In this document: positions 27,887 to 35,470 of the stretch, piece by piece
Layout of the letters: each line of letters opens with the position of its first letter
Numbering within the stretch: the stretch's first letter is position 1
NCBI GenBank assembly: GCA_021826025.1
Contig: JAKBBG010000010.1
Span: forward strand, 1 to 37,443
DNA length: 37,443 nt
From: Pseudomonadota bacterium
Lineage (GTDB): Bacteria; Pseudomonadota; Gammaproteobacteria; Burkholderiales; Ferrovaceae
Reading direction: 5' to 3'
Made by a program: the position numbers and the translations under genes
Notes under the pieces: model-generated
The model's input: the letters and a program-made list of their open reading frames with translations, nothing else
Told to the model about the DNA's origin: nothing
Databases searched by the model: none

Positions 27887-28423
27887 ATGTTGGATTTCAG
27901 CGTTTCGGAAATCGGCCTGATCGGCGTGGTGGCCCTGGTGGCGATCGGCCCTGAGCGGTTGCCTAAAGTGGCCCGGGCAGCCGGGGTGATGTTCGGCCGT
28001 TTCCGCCGGTACGCCATTTCCGTGAAAGCGGAAATCGACCGGGAAATCGAGCAGTCGGAACTGCGCGAACTGCGCCGGAAAATGAACGAGGCGGCACGGG
28101 AGGCGGAACAGCAGGTCACCGCGTCGGCCCAGGAAGCGCAGCACTTCCTCGACAGCCCCGCGGTACCGGCTGCGGAGCCGGCCCAGTCCGCGTCGGCCGA
28201 ACCTGCTGCGGCGGCACCCTCGCTGCAGTCCTCCTCGGCCCAGGTTGCCGCGGCAGCGCCGGCCCAGGCCGAACTGGCGTTCCAGTTGCCTGAAGCGGCG
28301 GTCGTGCCGTTCGGAGGCGACCCTTTCAGCGTCCGTCCTTCGGCGCCGCGGCGCAGCAAGCCGATGGCGGCCGCCGGCGCTCCCCAGGGCCTGGACGGCG
28401 GCCCTGAACCGGAGGCCACGTGA
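27887..28423 (+). CDS. tatB: Sec-independent protein translocase subunit TatB
   Basis: TatB works with TatC in recognising twin-arginine signal peptides. The 178-residue protein has the membrane helix SEIGLIGVVALVAIGPERLP, including the GPERLP hinge, then an amphipathic helix. A long alanine-, proline- and glutamine-rich tail from about residue 85 is probably unstructured. The tail is poorly conserved in the family. Its stop overlaps the tatC GTG start. Confidence 0.92.
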   Translation: MLDFSVSEIGLIGVVALVAIGPERLPKVARAAGVMFGRFRRYAISVKAEIDREIEQSELRELRRKMNEAAREAEQQVTASAQEAQHFLDSPAVPAAEPAQSASAEPAAAAPSLQSSSAQVAAAAPAQAELAFQLPEAAVVPFGGDPFSVRPSAPRRSKPMAAAGAPQGLDGGPEPEAT

Positions 28424-29187
28424 CGGAAGAATCCGGGGCGGTCCAGGAATTCATTTCCCACCTGATAGAGTTGCGCACCCGCCTCATTCGCGCCGTGGCG
28501 GCGGTATTTGTCGTGTTTCTCGTCCTGTTGCCGTTTGCCAACACCCTGTATACGTGGCTCGCCCTGCCCCTGCTGAGCAAGATGCCCATGGGCGGACACA
28601 TGATTGCCACGGAAGTGACGACGCCGTTTTTTGTCCCCATGAAAGTGGCCGGGCTGGTGGCCTTTTTGCTCGCCCTGCCCTACGTGTTGGCGCAGGTCTG
28701 GGGCTTCGTGGCGCCGGGGCTGTATGCCCACGAGAAGCGGCTCGCCCTGCCCCTGGTGGTTTCCAGCACGCTGCTGTTCTACTGCGGCATGGCGTTCGCC
28801 TATTTCGGCGTGTTCCCGTTCGTTTTCGGGTTCATCACCAAAACGGCGCCGCAAGGGGTGGAAATCATGACGGACATCGAGAAATATCTCGGTTTCGTCA
28901 TCAACATGTTCCTGGCGTTCGGCCTCGCGTTCGAAACGCCGGTGGCCGTGGTGCTGCTGGTCAAGCTTGGCGTGCTGCGCGTGCAGCAGCTGCGCCAGGC
29001 CCGGCGTTACGTGCTGGTGGGCGCCTTCGTCGTGGGGGCCATTTTCACGCCCCCGGACGCCATTTCCCAGACCATGCTGGCGCTGCCGCTATGGCTGCTC
29101 TACGAGCTGGGCATCCTGGTGGCCGCACGGCTCACCCCTCCCGTTACTGAGCCGGATCCTCTTCCTCGTCCTCATCCAGATTCCTGA
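28420..29187 (+). CDS. tatC: Sec-independent protein translocase subunit TatC
   Basis: TatC is the six-helix membrane protein that binds the twin-arginine signal. The 255-residue protein has the N-terminal HLIELRTRLIRA motif, TTPFFVPMK, the FVAPGLYAHEKR loop, FGLAFETPV and the late GAIFTPPDAISQTMLALP stretch, all family hallmarks. The start is GTG at 28420 (MTEESGAVQEF). The last 44 bases overlap the convergent protease gene. The Rieske protein PetA, encoded nearby, is a likely substrate. Confidence 0.96.
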   Translation: MTEESGAVQEFISHLIELRTRLIRAVAAVFVVFLVLLPFANTLYTWLALPLLSKMPMGGHMIATEVTTPFFVPMKVAGLVAFLLALPYVLAQVWGFVAPGLYAHEKRLALPLVVSSTLLFYCGMAFAYFGVFPFVFGFITKTAPQGVEIMTDIEKYLGFVINMFLAFGLAFETPVAVVLLVKLGVLRVQQLRQARRYVLVGAFVVGAIFTPPDAISQTMLALPLWLLYELGILVAARLTPPVTEPDPLPRPHPDS

Positions 29188-30322
29188 TCGTGCCTTTGGG
29201 GCGCTTGCCTACCAGGACCGTGAACACCTGGGACTGGCGGTTTCGCAGGACCTTGAGCCGGGCTTTCTGGTCCGGCTTCAGGGCGGCGACCCGGTTCAGC
29301 ATGTCCTGCGAGTCGGAGATGGGAGACCCGTTCACTTCCACCAGGATGTCGCCCGGCCGGATGCCGGCCTTTTCTGCCGGACCGCCTTTGAGGATGGCGG
29401 AAATCAGGGCGCCGGACTGCTTGTCCAGGTGGAAGGATTCCGCAAGCTCGGGCGTGATGTCCTGCACTTCGACGCCGATCCAGCCCCGGGTCACGGAGCC
29501 GGTCTTGATGATTTCCTCCATGACGTTTTTGGCGATGCTCACCGGGATGCTGAAGCCGATGCCTTGCGATCCGCCCGATTTGGAATAGATGGCGCTGTTG
29601 ATGCCGATCAGGTTGCCGGACGCGTCCACCAGGGCGCCTCCCGAGTTCCCCGGGTTGATGGCCGCATCGGTCTGGATGAAGTTTTCGAAGGTGTTGATGC
29701 CAAGCCTGCTGCGCCCGAGGGCGCTGATGATGCCCATGGTGACCGTTTCGCCCACGCCGAAGGGGTTGCCGATGGCCAGTGCCACGTCGCCCACGTGCAC
29801 CTGTTCGGATGACCCGAAGGTGATGGCAGGCAGCCCCTTGAGCCCGATTTTGAGGACGGCGATGTCGGTTTCGGGATCGGCCCCGACCACGGTGGCGGGG
29901 ACTGTGCGTCCATCGGACAGGACCACCTGGATTTCCTCGGCCCCGTCGATCACGTGGTCGTTGGTGAGGATGTAGCCGTCAGCAAGCACGATGACCCCGG
30001 AGCCGAGGCTCAGCTGCTGGTGGGTTTCGGGAGGCAGGTTATCCCCGAAGAAGCGCCTCAGTTCGGGATTGTCGGGAAACAGGGGCTGGCGCCGGGAACG
30101 GACTTCCTTGCTGGTGAAGATGTTCACGACGGAAGGCATGGCCTTGTGGGCCGCATCCCGGAAGGAGCCCGGCGGGGCTGTTCCGCTGTCGTGGACGATC
30201 TCGTGCAGCGTGCCGATTTCCGGCTTTCCGGGGAGCAGGTCGTGCTTGAACAGGGTGGCCACAAACAGGACGCCCAAACATATGGTTACAGATTGGGCAA
30301 AGACAAGCCAGAGTTTTTGCAT
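29144..30322 (-). CDS. Membrane-anchored trypsin-like serine protease with one PDZ domain (DegS/DegQ-like)
   Basis: This 392-residue HtrA-family protease has an uncleaved-looking hydrophobic N-terminal segment (about residues 5-24) and then a trypsin-like domain. The triad is visible: TNDHVIDGA (His), ETDIAVLKI (Asp) and NPGNSGGALV (Ser). One PDZ domain follows (RGWIGVEVQ to about residue 375), with an acidic tail rich in D and E. One PDZ and a membrane anchor suggest a DegS-type sensor rather than DegP. The segment could instead be a signal peptide, and I see no rseA/rpoE context. Start ATG 30322 is the first that gives an N-terminal hydrophobic segment. Confidence 0.9.
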   Translation of the reverse strand: MQKLWLVFAQSVTICLGVLFVATLFKHDLLPGKPEIGTLHEIVHDSGTAPPGSFRDAAHKAMPSVVNIFTSKEVRSRRQPLFPDNPELRRFFGDNLPPETHQQLSLGSGVIVLADGYILTNDHVIDGAEEIQVVLSDGRTVPATVVGADPETDIAVLKIGLKGLPAITFGSSEQVHVGDVALAIGNPFGVGETVTMGIISALGRSRLGINTFENFIQTDAAINPGNSGGALVDASGNLIGINSAIYSKSGGSQGIGFSIPVSIAKNVMEEIIKTGSVTRGWIGVEVQDITPELAESFHLDKQSGALISAILKGGPAEKAGIRPGDILVEVNGSPISDSQDMLNRVAALKPDQKARLKVLRNRQSQVFTVLVGKRPKGTIRNLDEDEEEDPAQ

Positions 30323-30342
30323 TAGATCAATAATCCCGGGAT

Positions 30343-30348
30343 AGGAGG
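30343..30348 (+). promoter_or_regulatory. Consensus Shine-Dalgarno site with no known gene
   Basis: AGGAGG lies five bases before ATG 30354. It is a perfect match in ideal position, which is rare by chance in this intergenic region. It belongs to the 37-codon frame described next. Confidence 0.4.
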
Positions 30349-30353
30349 TCCGT

Positions 30354-30467
30354 ATGATACCCACCGCAATGCAACAAAATGGCCTGAATCCTGCTAGTGA
30401 TGCGGGGCAGGCTTCAAGCCCCGGGGGCATTCTGGTAGAATACCCCCGTTTTAAATCAGCAATATAG
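30354..30467 (+). CDS. Possible 37-residue small protein or leader peptide upstream of petA
   Basis: A short open frame begins MIPTAMQQNG and ends FKSAI before TAG 30465-30467, 20 bases before the petA start. Its ribosome binding site is consensus. Against coding, only about 16 of 37 codons end in G or C, far below the neighbouring genes. The likely petA promoter (30413-30441) also lies inside it, so the main petA transcript would not contain its start. It has no recognisable domain or membrane segment. It could be a chance frame. Confidence 0.22.
   Translation: MIPTAMQQNGLNPASDAGQASSPGGILVEYPRFKSAI
30413..30441 (+). promoter_or_regulatory. Candidate promoter of the petABC operon
   Basis: TTCAAG (30413-30418) and TAGAAT (30436-30441) are 17 bases apart, and TGG directly before the -10 makes it an extended -10. 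Transcription would start near 30448, giving a leader of about 40 bases to petA ATG 30488. The -35 matches only half of the consensus. Confidence 0.45.
30422..30448 (+). repeat. Inverted repeat over the petA -10 region
   Basis: CGGGGG-c-ATTC and GAAT-a-CCCCCG form a ten-pair stem with one internal mismatch and a five-base loop, followed by TTTTAAA. It covers the TAGAAT box. It may be an operator, or a terminator-like hairpin at the start of the transcript. Which it is cannot be told from sequence. Confidence 0.6.
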
Positions 30468-30487
30468 CCCAAAACAGGACAATCATC

Positions 30488-31090
30488 ATGAGCGACGTGC
30501 AGTCGGACCCGGGGCGCCGGAAGTTTCTGGTCGGCGCCACTGTGGCCGTGGGGGTGGCAGGCGTTGCTGCCGTTGGAACCCCCTTCGTGCTGAGCATGTT
30601 TCCCAGTGCGCGGGCTAAGGCGGCCGGCGCTCCCGTGGAGGTGAACATTTCGAAGGTCGAGCCCGGCATGATGATCACCCAGGAATGGCGCGGCCAGCCG
30701 GTCTGGGTGGTCAACCGCACTCCGGAAATGTTGGCCCAACTGGCCAAGAACGCGGACTTGCTGCGCGACCCGGAGTCCGAGGACTCCAGTCAGCCTGACT
30801 ACTGCAAGAACATCAACCGGGCGACGGAAAAGCATCCCAACCTGCTGGTGGTGGTGGGGATATGCACCCATTTGGGCTGCTCCCCCGTGGACAAGATGAA
30901 GGCCGGGGATTCCGGCGGCATGGGGAGCGACTGGCCGGGCGGCTTCTTTTGCCCCTGCCATGGTTCCAAGTACGACCTGTCCGGAAGGGTGTTCAAGAGC
31001 ATGCCGGCTCCTCTGAACCTGAGGATTCCGCCATACACGTTCATCACGGACGCCCGGTTGCTGATCGGCGACGACAAGAAGGGGGCCTGA
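30488..31090 (+). CDS. petA: Ubiquinol-cytochrome c reductase Rieske iron-sulfur subunit
   Basis: PetA accepts an electron from ubiquinol in the bc1 complex through its 2Fe-2S cluster. The 200-residue protein starts with a twin-arginine signal-anchor (GRRKFLVGATVAVG), so it should be Tat-exported and remain anchored by that helix. Cluster ligands are in CTHLGC and CPCHGS, separated by the loop seen in proteobacterial enzymes. The C-terminal PAPLNLRIPPY is the standard proline loop. It is the first gene of petABC. Confidence 0.97.
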   Translation: MSDVQSDPGRRKFLVGATVAVGVAGVAAVGTPFVLSMFPSARAKAAGAPVEVNISKVEPGMMITQEWRGQPVWVVNRTPEMLAQLAKNADLLRDPESEDSSQPDYCKNINRATEKHPNLLVVVGICTHLGCSPVDKMKAGDSGGMGSDWPGGFFCPCHGSKYDLSGRVFKSMPAPLNLRIPPYTFITDARLLIGDDKKGA

Positions 31091-31092
31091 CC

Positions 31093-32310
31093 ATGAAAAT
31101 CGCTGCACGACTCCTGGACTGGGTCGACGCCCGCTTTCCCCTGACGACGGTCTGGCGAGAGCATCTGGCCGAATACTACGCGCCCAAGAACTTCAATTTC
31201 TGGTACTACTTCGGCTCGCTTGCCATGCTGGTTCTGGTCATCCAGATCGTGACCGGCATTTTCCTCACCATGAACTACAAGCCCGATGCGCGCTTTGCCT
31301 TTGCCTCGGTCGAGTACATCATGCGCGACGTGGATTACGGCTGGCTGATCCGGTACATGCATTCCACCGGGGCTTCCATGTTTTTCGTGGTGGTTTACCT
31401 GCACATGATGCGGGGCCTGCTGTACGGTTCCTACCAGAAGCCGCGCGAGCTGATCTGGTATCTGGGCATGGCCATCTACCTCTGCCTGATGGCGGAAGCG
31501 TTCTTCGGCTACCTCCTGCCCTGGGGGCAGATGTCCTACTGGGGGGCGCAGGTGATCGTGTCCCTGGTTGACGCGATCAGCCCGCCGCTTGCCCTGTGGA
31601 TTCGCGGGGACTACGTGATTGCAGACGCCACCCTCAACCGGTTTTTCGCCTTTCACGTGATCGCGTTGCCTCTGGTGCTGCTGGTGCTGGTGTTCCTTCA
31701 CATCGTGGCGCTGCACCAGGTGGGTTCCAACAATCCTGACGGCATCGAAATCAAGGAAAAGAAGGATCCCCAGACCGGCATTCCCCTGGACGGCATCCCG
31801 TTCCACCCGTATTACACCGTGAAAGACATCATGGGGGTCGTGGGTTTCCTGATCGTCTATTTCGGGATCATATTTTTCATGCCGGAAATGGGCGGGTATT
31901 TTCTTGAAGAGAACAACTTCATTCCGGCCGACCCCCTTAAAACCCCGCCCCACATTGCGCCCGTATGGTATTTCACGCCTTTTTACGCCATTTTGCGGGC
32001 CATCCCGCAGAAACAGCTGGGGGTGGCGGCCATGGGCCTGGCCGTGGTCATTTTCTTCCTGCTGCCGTGGCTCGACCGCGGACTTGTCAAGTCCATCCGG
32101 TATCGCGGGACGATCTACAAGACGGCGCTCGGCCTGTTTGTGGCGGCTTTCCTGGTTTTGGGGTACATGGGCACGCAGGATCCGAGCCTGTGGTACGTCA
32201 ACCCCGTGTCCCGCGTCTGCGCCGTGGTGTATTTCGGGTTCTTTCTCCTGATGCCTTTCTACAGCCGGCTGGACAAAACCAAACCCGTGCCTGAGCGAGT
32301 GACCGGATGA
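31093..32310 (+). CDS. petB: Ubiquinol-cytochrome c reductase cytochrome b subunit
   Basis: This is the full-length cytochrome b, 405 residues with about eight membrane helices in one polypeptide. Heme-ligand histidines lie in YMHSTGAS/VVYLHMMRG and FAFHVIALP/FLHIVALHQ. The quinol-oxidation site reads PVWY at residues 290-293 rather than the better known PEWY. The ATG at 31093 lies two bases after the petA stop; a longer open frame upstream reads petA in the wrong frame. The stop overlaps the petC ATG. Confidence 0.97.
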   Translation: MKIAARLLDWVDARFPLTTVWREHLAEYYAPKNFNFWYYFGSLAMLVLVIQIVTGIFLTMNYKPDARFAFASVEYIMRDVDYGWLIRYMHSTGASMFFVVVYLHMMRGLLYGSYQKPRELIWYLGMAIYLCLMAEAFFGYLLPWGQMSYWGAQVIVSLVDAISPPLALWIRGDYVIADATLNRFFAFHVIALPLVLLVLVFLHIVALHQVGSNNPDGIEIKEKKDPQTGIPLDGIPFHPYYTVKDIMGVVGFLIVYFGIIFFMPEMGGYFLEENNFIPADPLKTPPHIAPVWYFTPFYAILRAIPQKQLGVAAMGLAVVIFFLLPWLDRGLVKSIRYRGTIYKTALGLFVAAFLVLGYMGTQDPSLWYVNPVSRVCAVVYFGFFLLMPFYSRLDKTKPVPERVTG

Positions 32311-33065
32311 TGACAAGCGAATCTTGGAAAAAACGGGCCGTCCGCTGGGCGGGCTTGGTGGCCATGGTGCTGGTGCTTCCTTCTGCCTGGTCGAATCCGG
32401 CGGGCGTCAAGCTCGACCGTGCCCCCATCAATCCGGCGGACATGGCGTCGCTGCAGCGCGGGGCGCAGCATTTCATGAACTACTGCCTCACCTGCCACAG
32501 CGCCCAGTACGCCCGCTTTGACCTGCTGTTGAGCCTCGGGCTGACCGAAGACCAGATCAAGAAGAACCTGATCCTGACCGATGCCAAGATGGCCGATTAC
32601 ATGACCGTGGTGCTGAACCCGAAGGACGCCAAAAACTGGTTCGGCGTGCCCCCCCCGGACCTGTCCGTCGAAGCGCGGGTGCGCGGAGCCGACTGGCTGT
32701 ACACTTATCTCCGTTCGTTTTACCGGGACGAGCACCGGGAGGGCGGCTGGAACAACCTGGTTTTTCGCGGTGTGGCCATGCCCAACGTGCTCTGGGAGCT
32801 GCAGGGCGAACAGGAGCTTGAGCCTGGCGCGGGGGCGACCCCGGGGGATCACCATGCCGGGAAGCTGGTCCTTGCCAAGCCCGGCACGCTGTCGCCCAAG
32901 GACTATGACCAGTTTGTGGCCGACCTGGTCAATTACCTCGTGTTTCTGGCTGAACCGGCACGCGAGACGCGCATTCACATCGGCTATGGCGTCATGATTT
33001 TCCTGGCTTTGGCTTTTGTTGTCACCCGCGCGCTCAAGAAGGAATACTGGAAAGACGTTCACTGA
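32307..33065 (+). CDS. petC: Ubiquinol-cytochrome c reductase cytochrome c1 subunit
   Basis: Cytochrome c1 carries electrons from the Rieske centre to soluble cytochrome c. The 252-residue precursor has a signal peptide of about 28 residues and one c-type heme motif CLTCH near residue 54. The axial methionine is in RGVAMPNVLWELQG near residue 157. A C-terminal membrane anchor (about 224-241) is followed by the positively charged RALKKEYWK. Heme attachment would need the cytochrome c maturation system, not encoded here. Confidence 0.96.
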   Translation: MMTSESWKKRAVRWAGLVAMVLVLPSAWSNPAGVKLDRAPINPADMASLQRGAQHFMNYCLTCHSAQYARFDLLLSLGLTEDQIKKNLILTDAKMADYMTVVLNPKDAKNWFGVPPPDLSVEARVRGADWLYTYLRSFYRDEHREGGWNNLVFRGVAMPNVLWELQGEQELEPGAGATPGDHHAGKLVLAKPGTLSPKDYDQFVADLVNYLVFLAEPARETRIHIGYGVMIFLALAFVVTRALKKEYWKDVH

Positions 33066-33098
33066 CATTGTCCCACCCCACGGAGTGAGAACCGACGC

Positions 33099-33698
33099 AT
33101 GATGACCTTGTATTCAGGAACCACCTGCCCTTTCAGCCAGCGCTGCCGCATCGTGCTGTTCGAGAAGGGCATGGATTTCCAGATTATCGACATTGACCTG
33201 TTCAACATGCCGGAGGAAATCGGCGTGATGAACCCCTACAATCGCGTTCCGATACTGGTCGAACGGGATCTCGTTCTGTTCGAGTCCAACATCATCAACG
33301 AGTACATCGACGAACGGTTTCCCCATCCGCAGTTGATGCCTGCAGACCCCGTGATGCGGGCGCGCGCCCGGCTTTTCCTGTTCCGGTTCGAGGCGGAACT
33401 GTTTTCCCAGGTGTCCATCCTGGAAGCGGGCAACGCCAAGCTTGCCGACAAGGCGCGCATGATGATCCGGGAAAACCTGGTGCAGATCGCTCCCGTGTTC
33501 GTGAAGCAGAAATTCATGCTGGGCGAGGAGTTTTCCATGCTGGACGTGGCCATCGCCCCCCTGCTGTGGCGCCTGGACCACTACCAGATCAGCATGCCCA
33601 AACAGGCGACCCCCCTGCTCAAATATGCGGAACGCCTGTTCTCGCGGCAGGCTTTCATCGATTCCATGACGCCTTCCGAGAAGGCCATGAGGAAGTAA
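33099..33698 (+). CDS. sspA: Stringent starvation protein A (GST-fold)
   Basis: SspA binds RNA polymerase and affects stress, virulence or phage gene transcription in other proteobacteria. The 199-residue protein has a thioredoxin-like N-terminal domain (TLYSGTTCPFSQRCRIVL) and an all-alpha GST C-terminal domain. The surface PHP motif (ERFPHPQLMP, about residue 75), known to matter for SspA function in E. coli, is present. sspAB downstream of petABC is a standard beta/gamma arrangement. Confidence 0.93.
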   Translation: MMTLYSGTTCPFSQRCRIVLFEKGMDFQIIDIDLFNMPEEIGVMNPYNRVPILVERDLVLFESNIINEYIDERFPHPQLMPADPVMRARARLFLFRFEAELFSQVSILEAGNAKLADKARMMIRENLVQIAPVFVKQKFMLGEEFSMLDVAIAPLLWRLDHYQISMPKQATPLLKYAERLFSRQAFIDSMTPSEKAMRK

Positions 33699-34115
33699 GT
33701 GGCCGCTTCCTCCACAAAACCTTACCTGGCCAGGGCACTGTGGGAATGGTGCAGCGACAACGGCCTCACGCCGCTGATTCAGGTGAAAGTGGGGGGGGAG
33801 CGCACGCGGGTACCCATGGAGTTCGTAAAGGACGGGCAGATCGTCCTCAATATCAGCGCTTCGGCCACCCGCAACCTCACCATGAACAACTCGGAAATCC
33901 AGTTCAATGCCCGCTTCAATGGCGTTTCCAGGGAAGTTTTGGTACCGTGGGGCGCGGTGATGGGCCTCTATGCCAGGGAAACCGGGGAAGGCATGCTGTT
34001 TCCTGAAGAGCCGGCCGAACCGGATGCTTCGCCGGACCTTGCTGCCGAAGCGGATTCTCCTTCGGGCGCAGAGGTCCTGAAGCAGAAAAAACCCACGCTG
34101 ACCGTGGTCAAATAG
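33699..34115 (+). CDS. sspB: ClpXP protease specificity-enhancing factor SspB
   Basis: SspB delivers ssrA-tagged and some other proteins to ClpXP. The 138-residue protein has the substrate-binding domain (TKPYLARALWEWCSDNGLTP to VPWGAVMGLYA), an acidic proline/alanine-rich flexible linker, and the C-terminal ClpX-docking tail ending KPTLTVVK, which matches the XB peptide of E. coli SspB. The start is GTG at 33699 immediately after the sspA stop. A tRNA gene follows 28 bases downstream without an evident terminator. Confidence 0.94.
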   Translation: MAASSTKPYLARALWEWCSDNGLTPLIQVKVGGERTRVPMEFVKDGQIVLNISASATRNLTMNNSEIQFNARFNGVSREVLVPWGAVMGLYARETGEGMLFPEEPAEPDASPDLAAEADSPSGAEVLKQKKPTLTVVK

Positions 34116-34143
34116 CGTCGGAAACGGCGCGATGTCTCAAATT

Positions 34144-34219
34144 GCCGGCATAGCTCAGATGGTAGAGCAGCTGATTTGTAATCAGAAGGTCGTGGGTTCG
34201 ATTCCTACTGTCGGCACCA
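34144..34219 (+). tRNA. tRNA-Thr(TGT)
   Basis: A 76-base cloverleaf with encoded CCA. Acceptor arms GCCGGCA/TGTCGGC pair with one G-T wobble. The D stem is GCTC/GAGC, the anticodon loop TTTGTAA gives TGT, and the T arm is GTGGG/CCTAC with one wobble. No clear promoter lies in the 28 bases after sspB, so it is probably cotranscribed with sspAB. The next gene begins nine bases after its CCA. Confidence 0.95.
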
Positions 34220-34228
34220 GTTACCCTG

Positions 34229-34924
34229 TTGAAAACCAGCAAATTGCCAATTTTCTCCCGCCTCGAAGTCTGCCCTGATGCCGAAACCCTGGCGGCCGCG
34301 GCCGCCCAGCGCATCCTGGCGGCCGCGCAAGACGCCCTGGCTCAGCGGGGGCGTTTCAGCCTGGCGCTGGCCGGCGGCAGCACGCCCAGGCGCTGCTACG
34401 AGCGGCTGAGGCAGGCGGCCTTCGATTGGTCCCGGGTGGACGTTTACTTCGGCGACGAGCGTTGCCTGCCGGTGGCCCACCCGGACCGCAATGACGTCAT
34501 GGCCGCAGACGCCTGGCTCGACCGGGTGCCCCTGCCTGCGGCAAACCGCCATGTCATCCCGGCCGAGCGGGGGCCGGAAGCGGCGGCGCAAGCCTATGCC
34601 GGAGCGCTGGCCGGGGCGCTGCCCTTCGACCTGGTCCTGCTGGGCCTGGGAGAGGACGGCCACACCGCGAGCTTGTTTCCCGGCAACGAGGCGCTGGGGC
34701 GGACAGAGGCGGTCGTGCCCGTGTTCCGGGCGCCCAAACCGCCGGCGGAGCGGGTCTCGCTGTCCCTCGACACCCTCAACAGCGCGCGCCGCAAGCTGTT
34801 CCTGGTGAGCGGTGCGGGCAAGCGGGACATCCTGGCCCGGCTGGCGGCCGACCCGGCCCTGCCGGCGGCGCGCATTCACGGGGCGGAATGGCTGGTGGAC
34901 CGGGACGCCTGGCCTGGAGCCTGA
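34229..34924 (+). CDS. pgl: 6-phosphogluconolactonase (DevB/Pgl type)
   Basis: Pgl hydrolyses 6-phosphogluconolactone in the oxidative pentose phosphate or Entner-Doudoroff pathway. The 231-residue protein has the sugar-phosphate-isomerase-like motifs ALAGGSTPRRCY, VYFGDERCLP and LGLGEDGHTASLFPG. The start is uncertain: TTG 34229 and TTG 34244 are the available codons, neither with a purine-rich ribosome binding site, since tRNA-Thr ends at 34219. Glucose-6-phosphate dehydrogenase is not adjacent. The gene converges on a lipoprotein gene with a three-base gap. Confidence 0.9.
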   Translation: MKTSKLPIFSRLEVCPDAETLAAAAAQRILAAAQDALAQRGRFSLALAGGSTPRRCYERLRQAAFDWSRVDVYFGDERCLPVAHPDRNDVMAADAWLDRVPLPAANRHVIPAERGPEAAAQAYAGALAGALPFDLVLLGLGEDGHTASLFPGNEALGRTEAVVPVFRAPKPPAERVSLSLDTLNSARRKLFLVSGAGKRDILARLAADPALPAARIHGAEWLVDRDAWPGA

Positions 34925-34927
34925 CGG

Positions 34928-35470
34928 TCAGAAGATTTGCAGGGGGCCCAGCGGGTTCAGGTTCTCTTCGTACTTGTGGATCGCGGGTTCTCCGCCCGTC
35001 AGCTTGTAGATCACCACGTTGTTCTTGATCAGGACGATGCCGTTGAAGCGCCAGCCCACCACGTCAGTCTTGCGCTTGAAATTGAGGAAATCCGCGAAAA
35101 AGTTGCCGTAGCGGTTGCGTTCCATCACCGCCTGGTTGATTTCGTAGCCTTCGCAGGCGGTTTTGGCCTGGATGCATTCCTGCACGCCCAGGTCGAGGTC
35201 GTGGGCGTTGATGGAGGGGCTCGGGATGAAGCGCTTCAGGATATCGGAATAATTGAGGATGACGATGTTGGGGTTGGCGCGTGGGTCGAGCTTCATGGCC
35301 TTGAGATCCTCCACCGTGGTCTGGTTCGGAACGATCCGGTCGAACAGGGTCTGCATTTCCTGGTAGCTGGTCCAGGGATTGACCGTCACGCTCTGGGAAG
35401 TGGGCAGGATGGCAGGGGTGCAGCCGCACAGGCAGAGGCACAGGGGAAGCCAGGGACGGCGAAGGCTCAC
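34928..35470 (-). CDS. Putative lipoprotein of unknown function
   Basis: I do not recognise this 180-residue protein. With the GTG start at 35470 (MSLRRPWLPL) it has a short signal peptide whose CLCGC stretch can serve as a lipobox, with lipidation at the cysteine near residue 17 followed by TPA. The mature part is globular-looking, with no further membrane segment. It contains PNQTTVEDLKAMKLDP and a stretch rich in N and I around residue 70 (NPNIVILNYSDILKRF). The GTG overlaps the glycosyltransferase stop by four bases, so the two are probably translationally coupled. A longer open frame upstream reads the glycosyltransferase out of frame. Confidence 0.75.
   Translation of the reverse strand: MSLRRPWLPLCLCLCGCTPAILPTSQSVTVNPWTSYQEMQTLFDRIVPNQTTVEDLKAMKLDPRANPNIVILNYSDILKRFIPSPSINAHDLDLGVQECIQAKTACEGYEINQAVMERNRYGNFFADFLNFKRKTDVVGWRFNGIVLIKNNVVIYKLTGGEPAIHKYEENLNPLGPLQIF

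Noticed and set aside
34099-34110. TGACC-GT-GGTCA palindrome near the end of sspB
   Set aside because: It lies within codons for the ClpX-docking tail and has only five-base arms; nothing else supports an operator.
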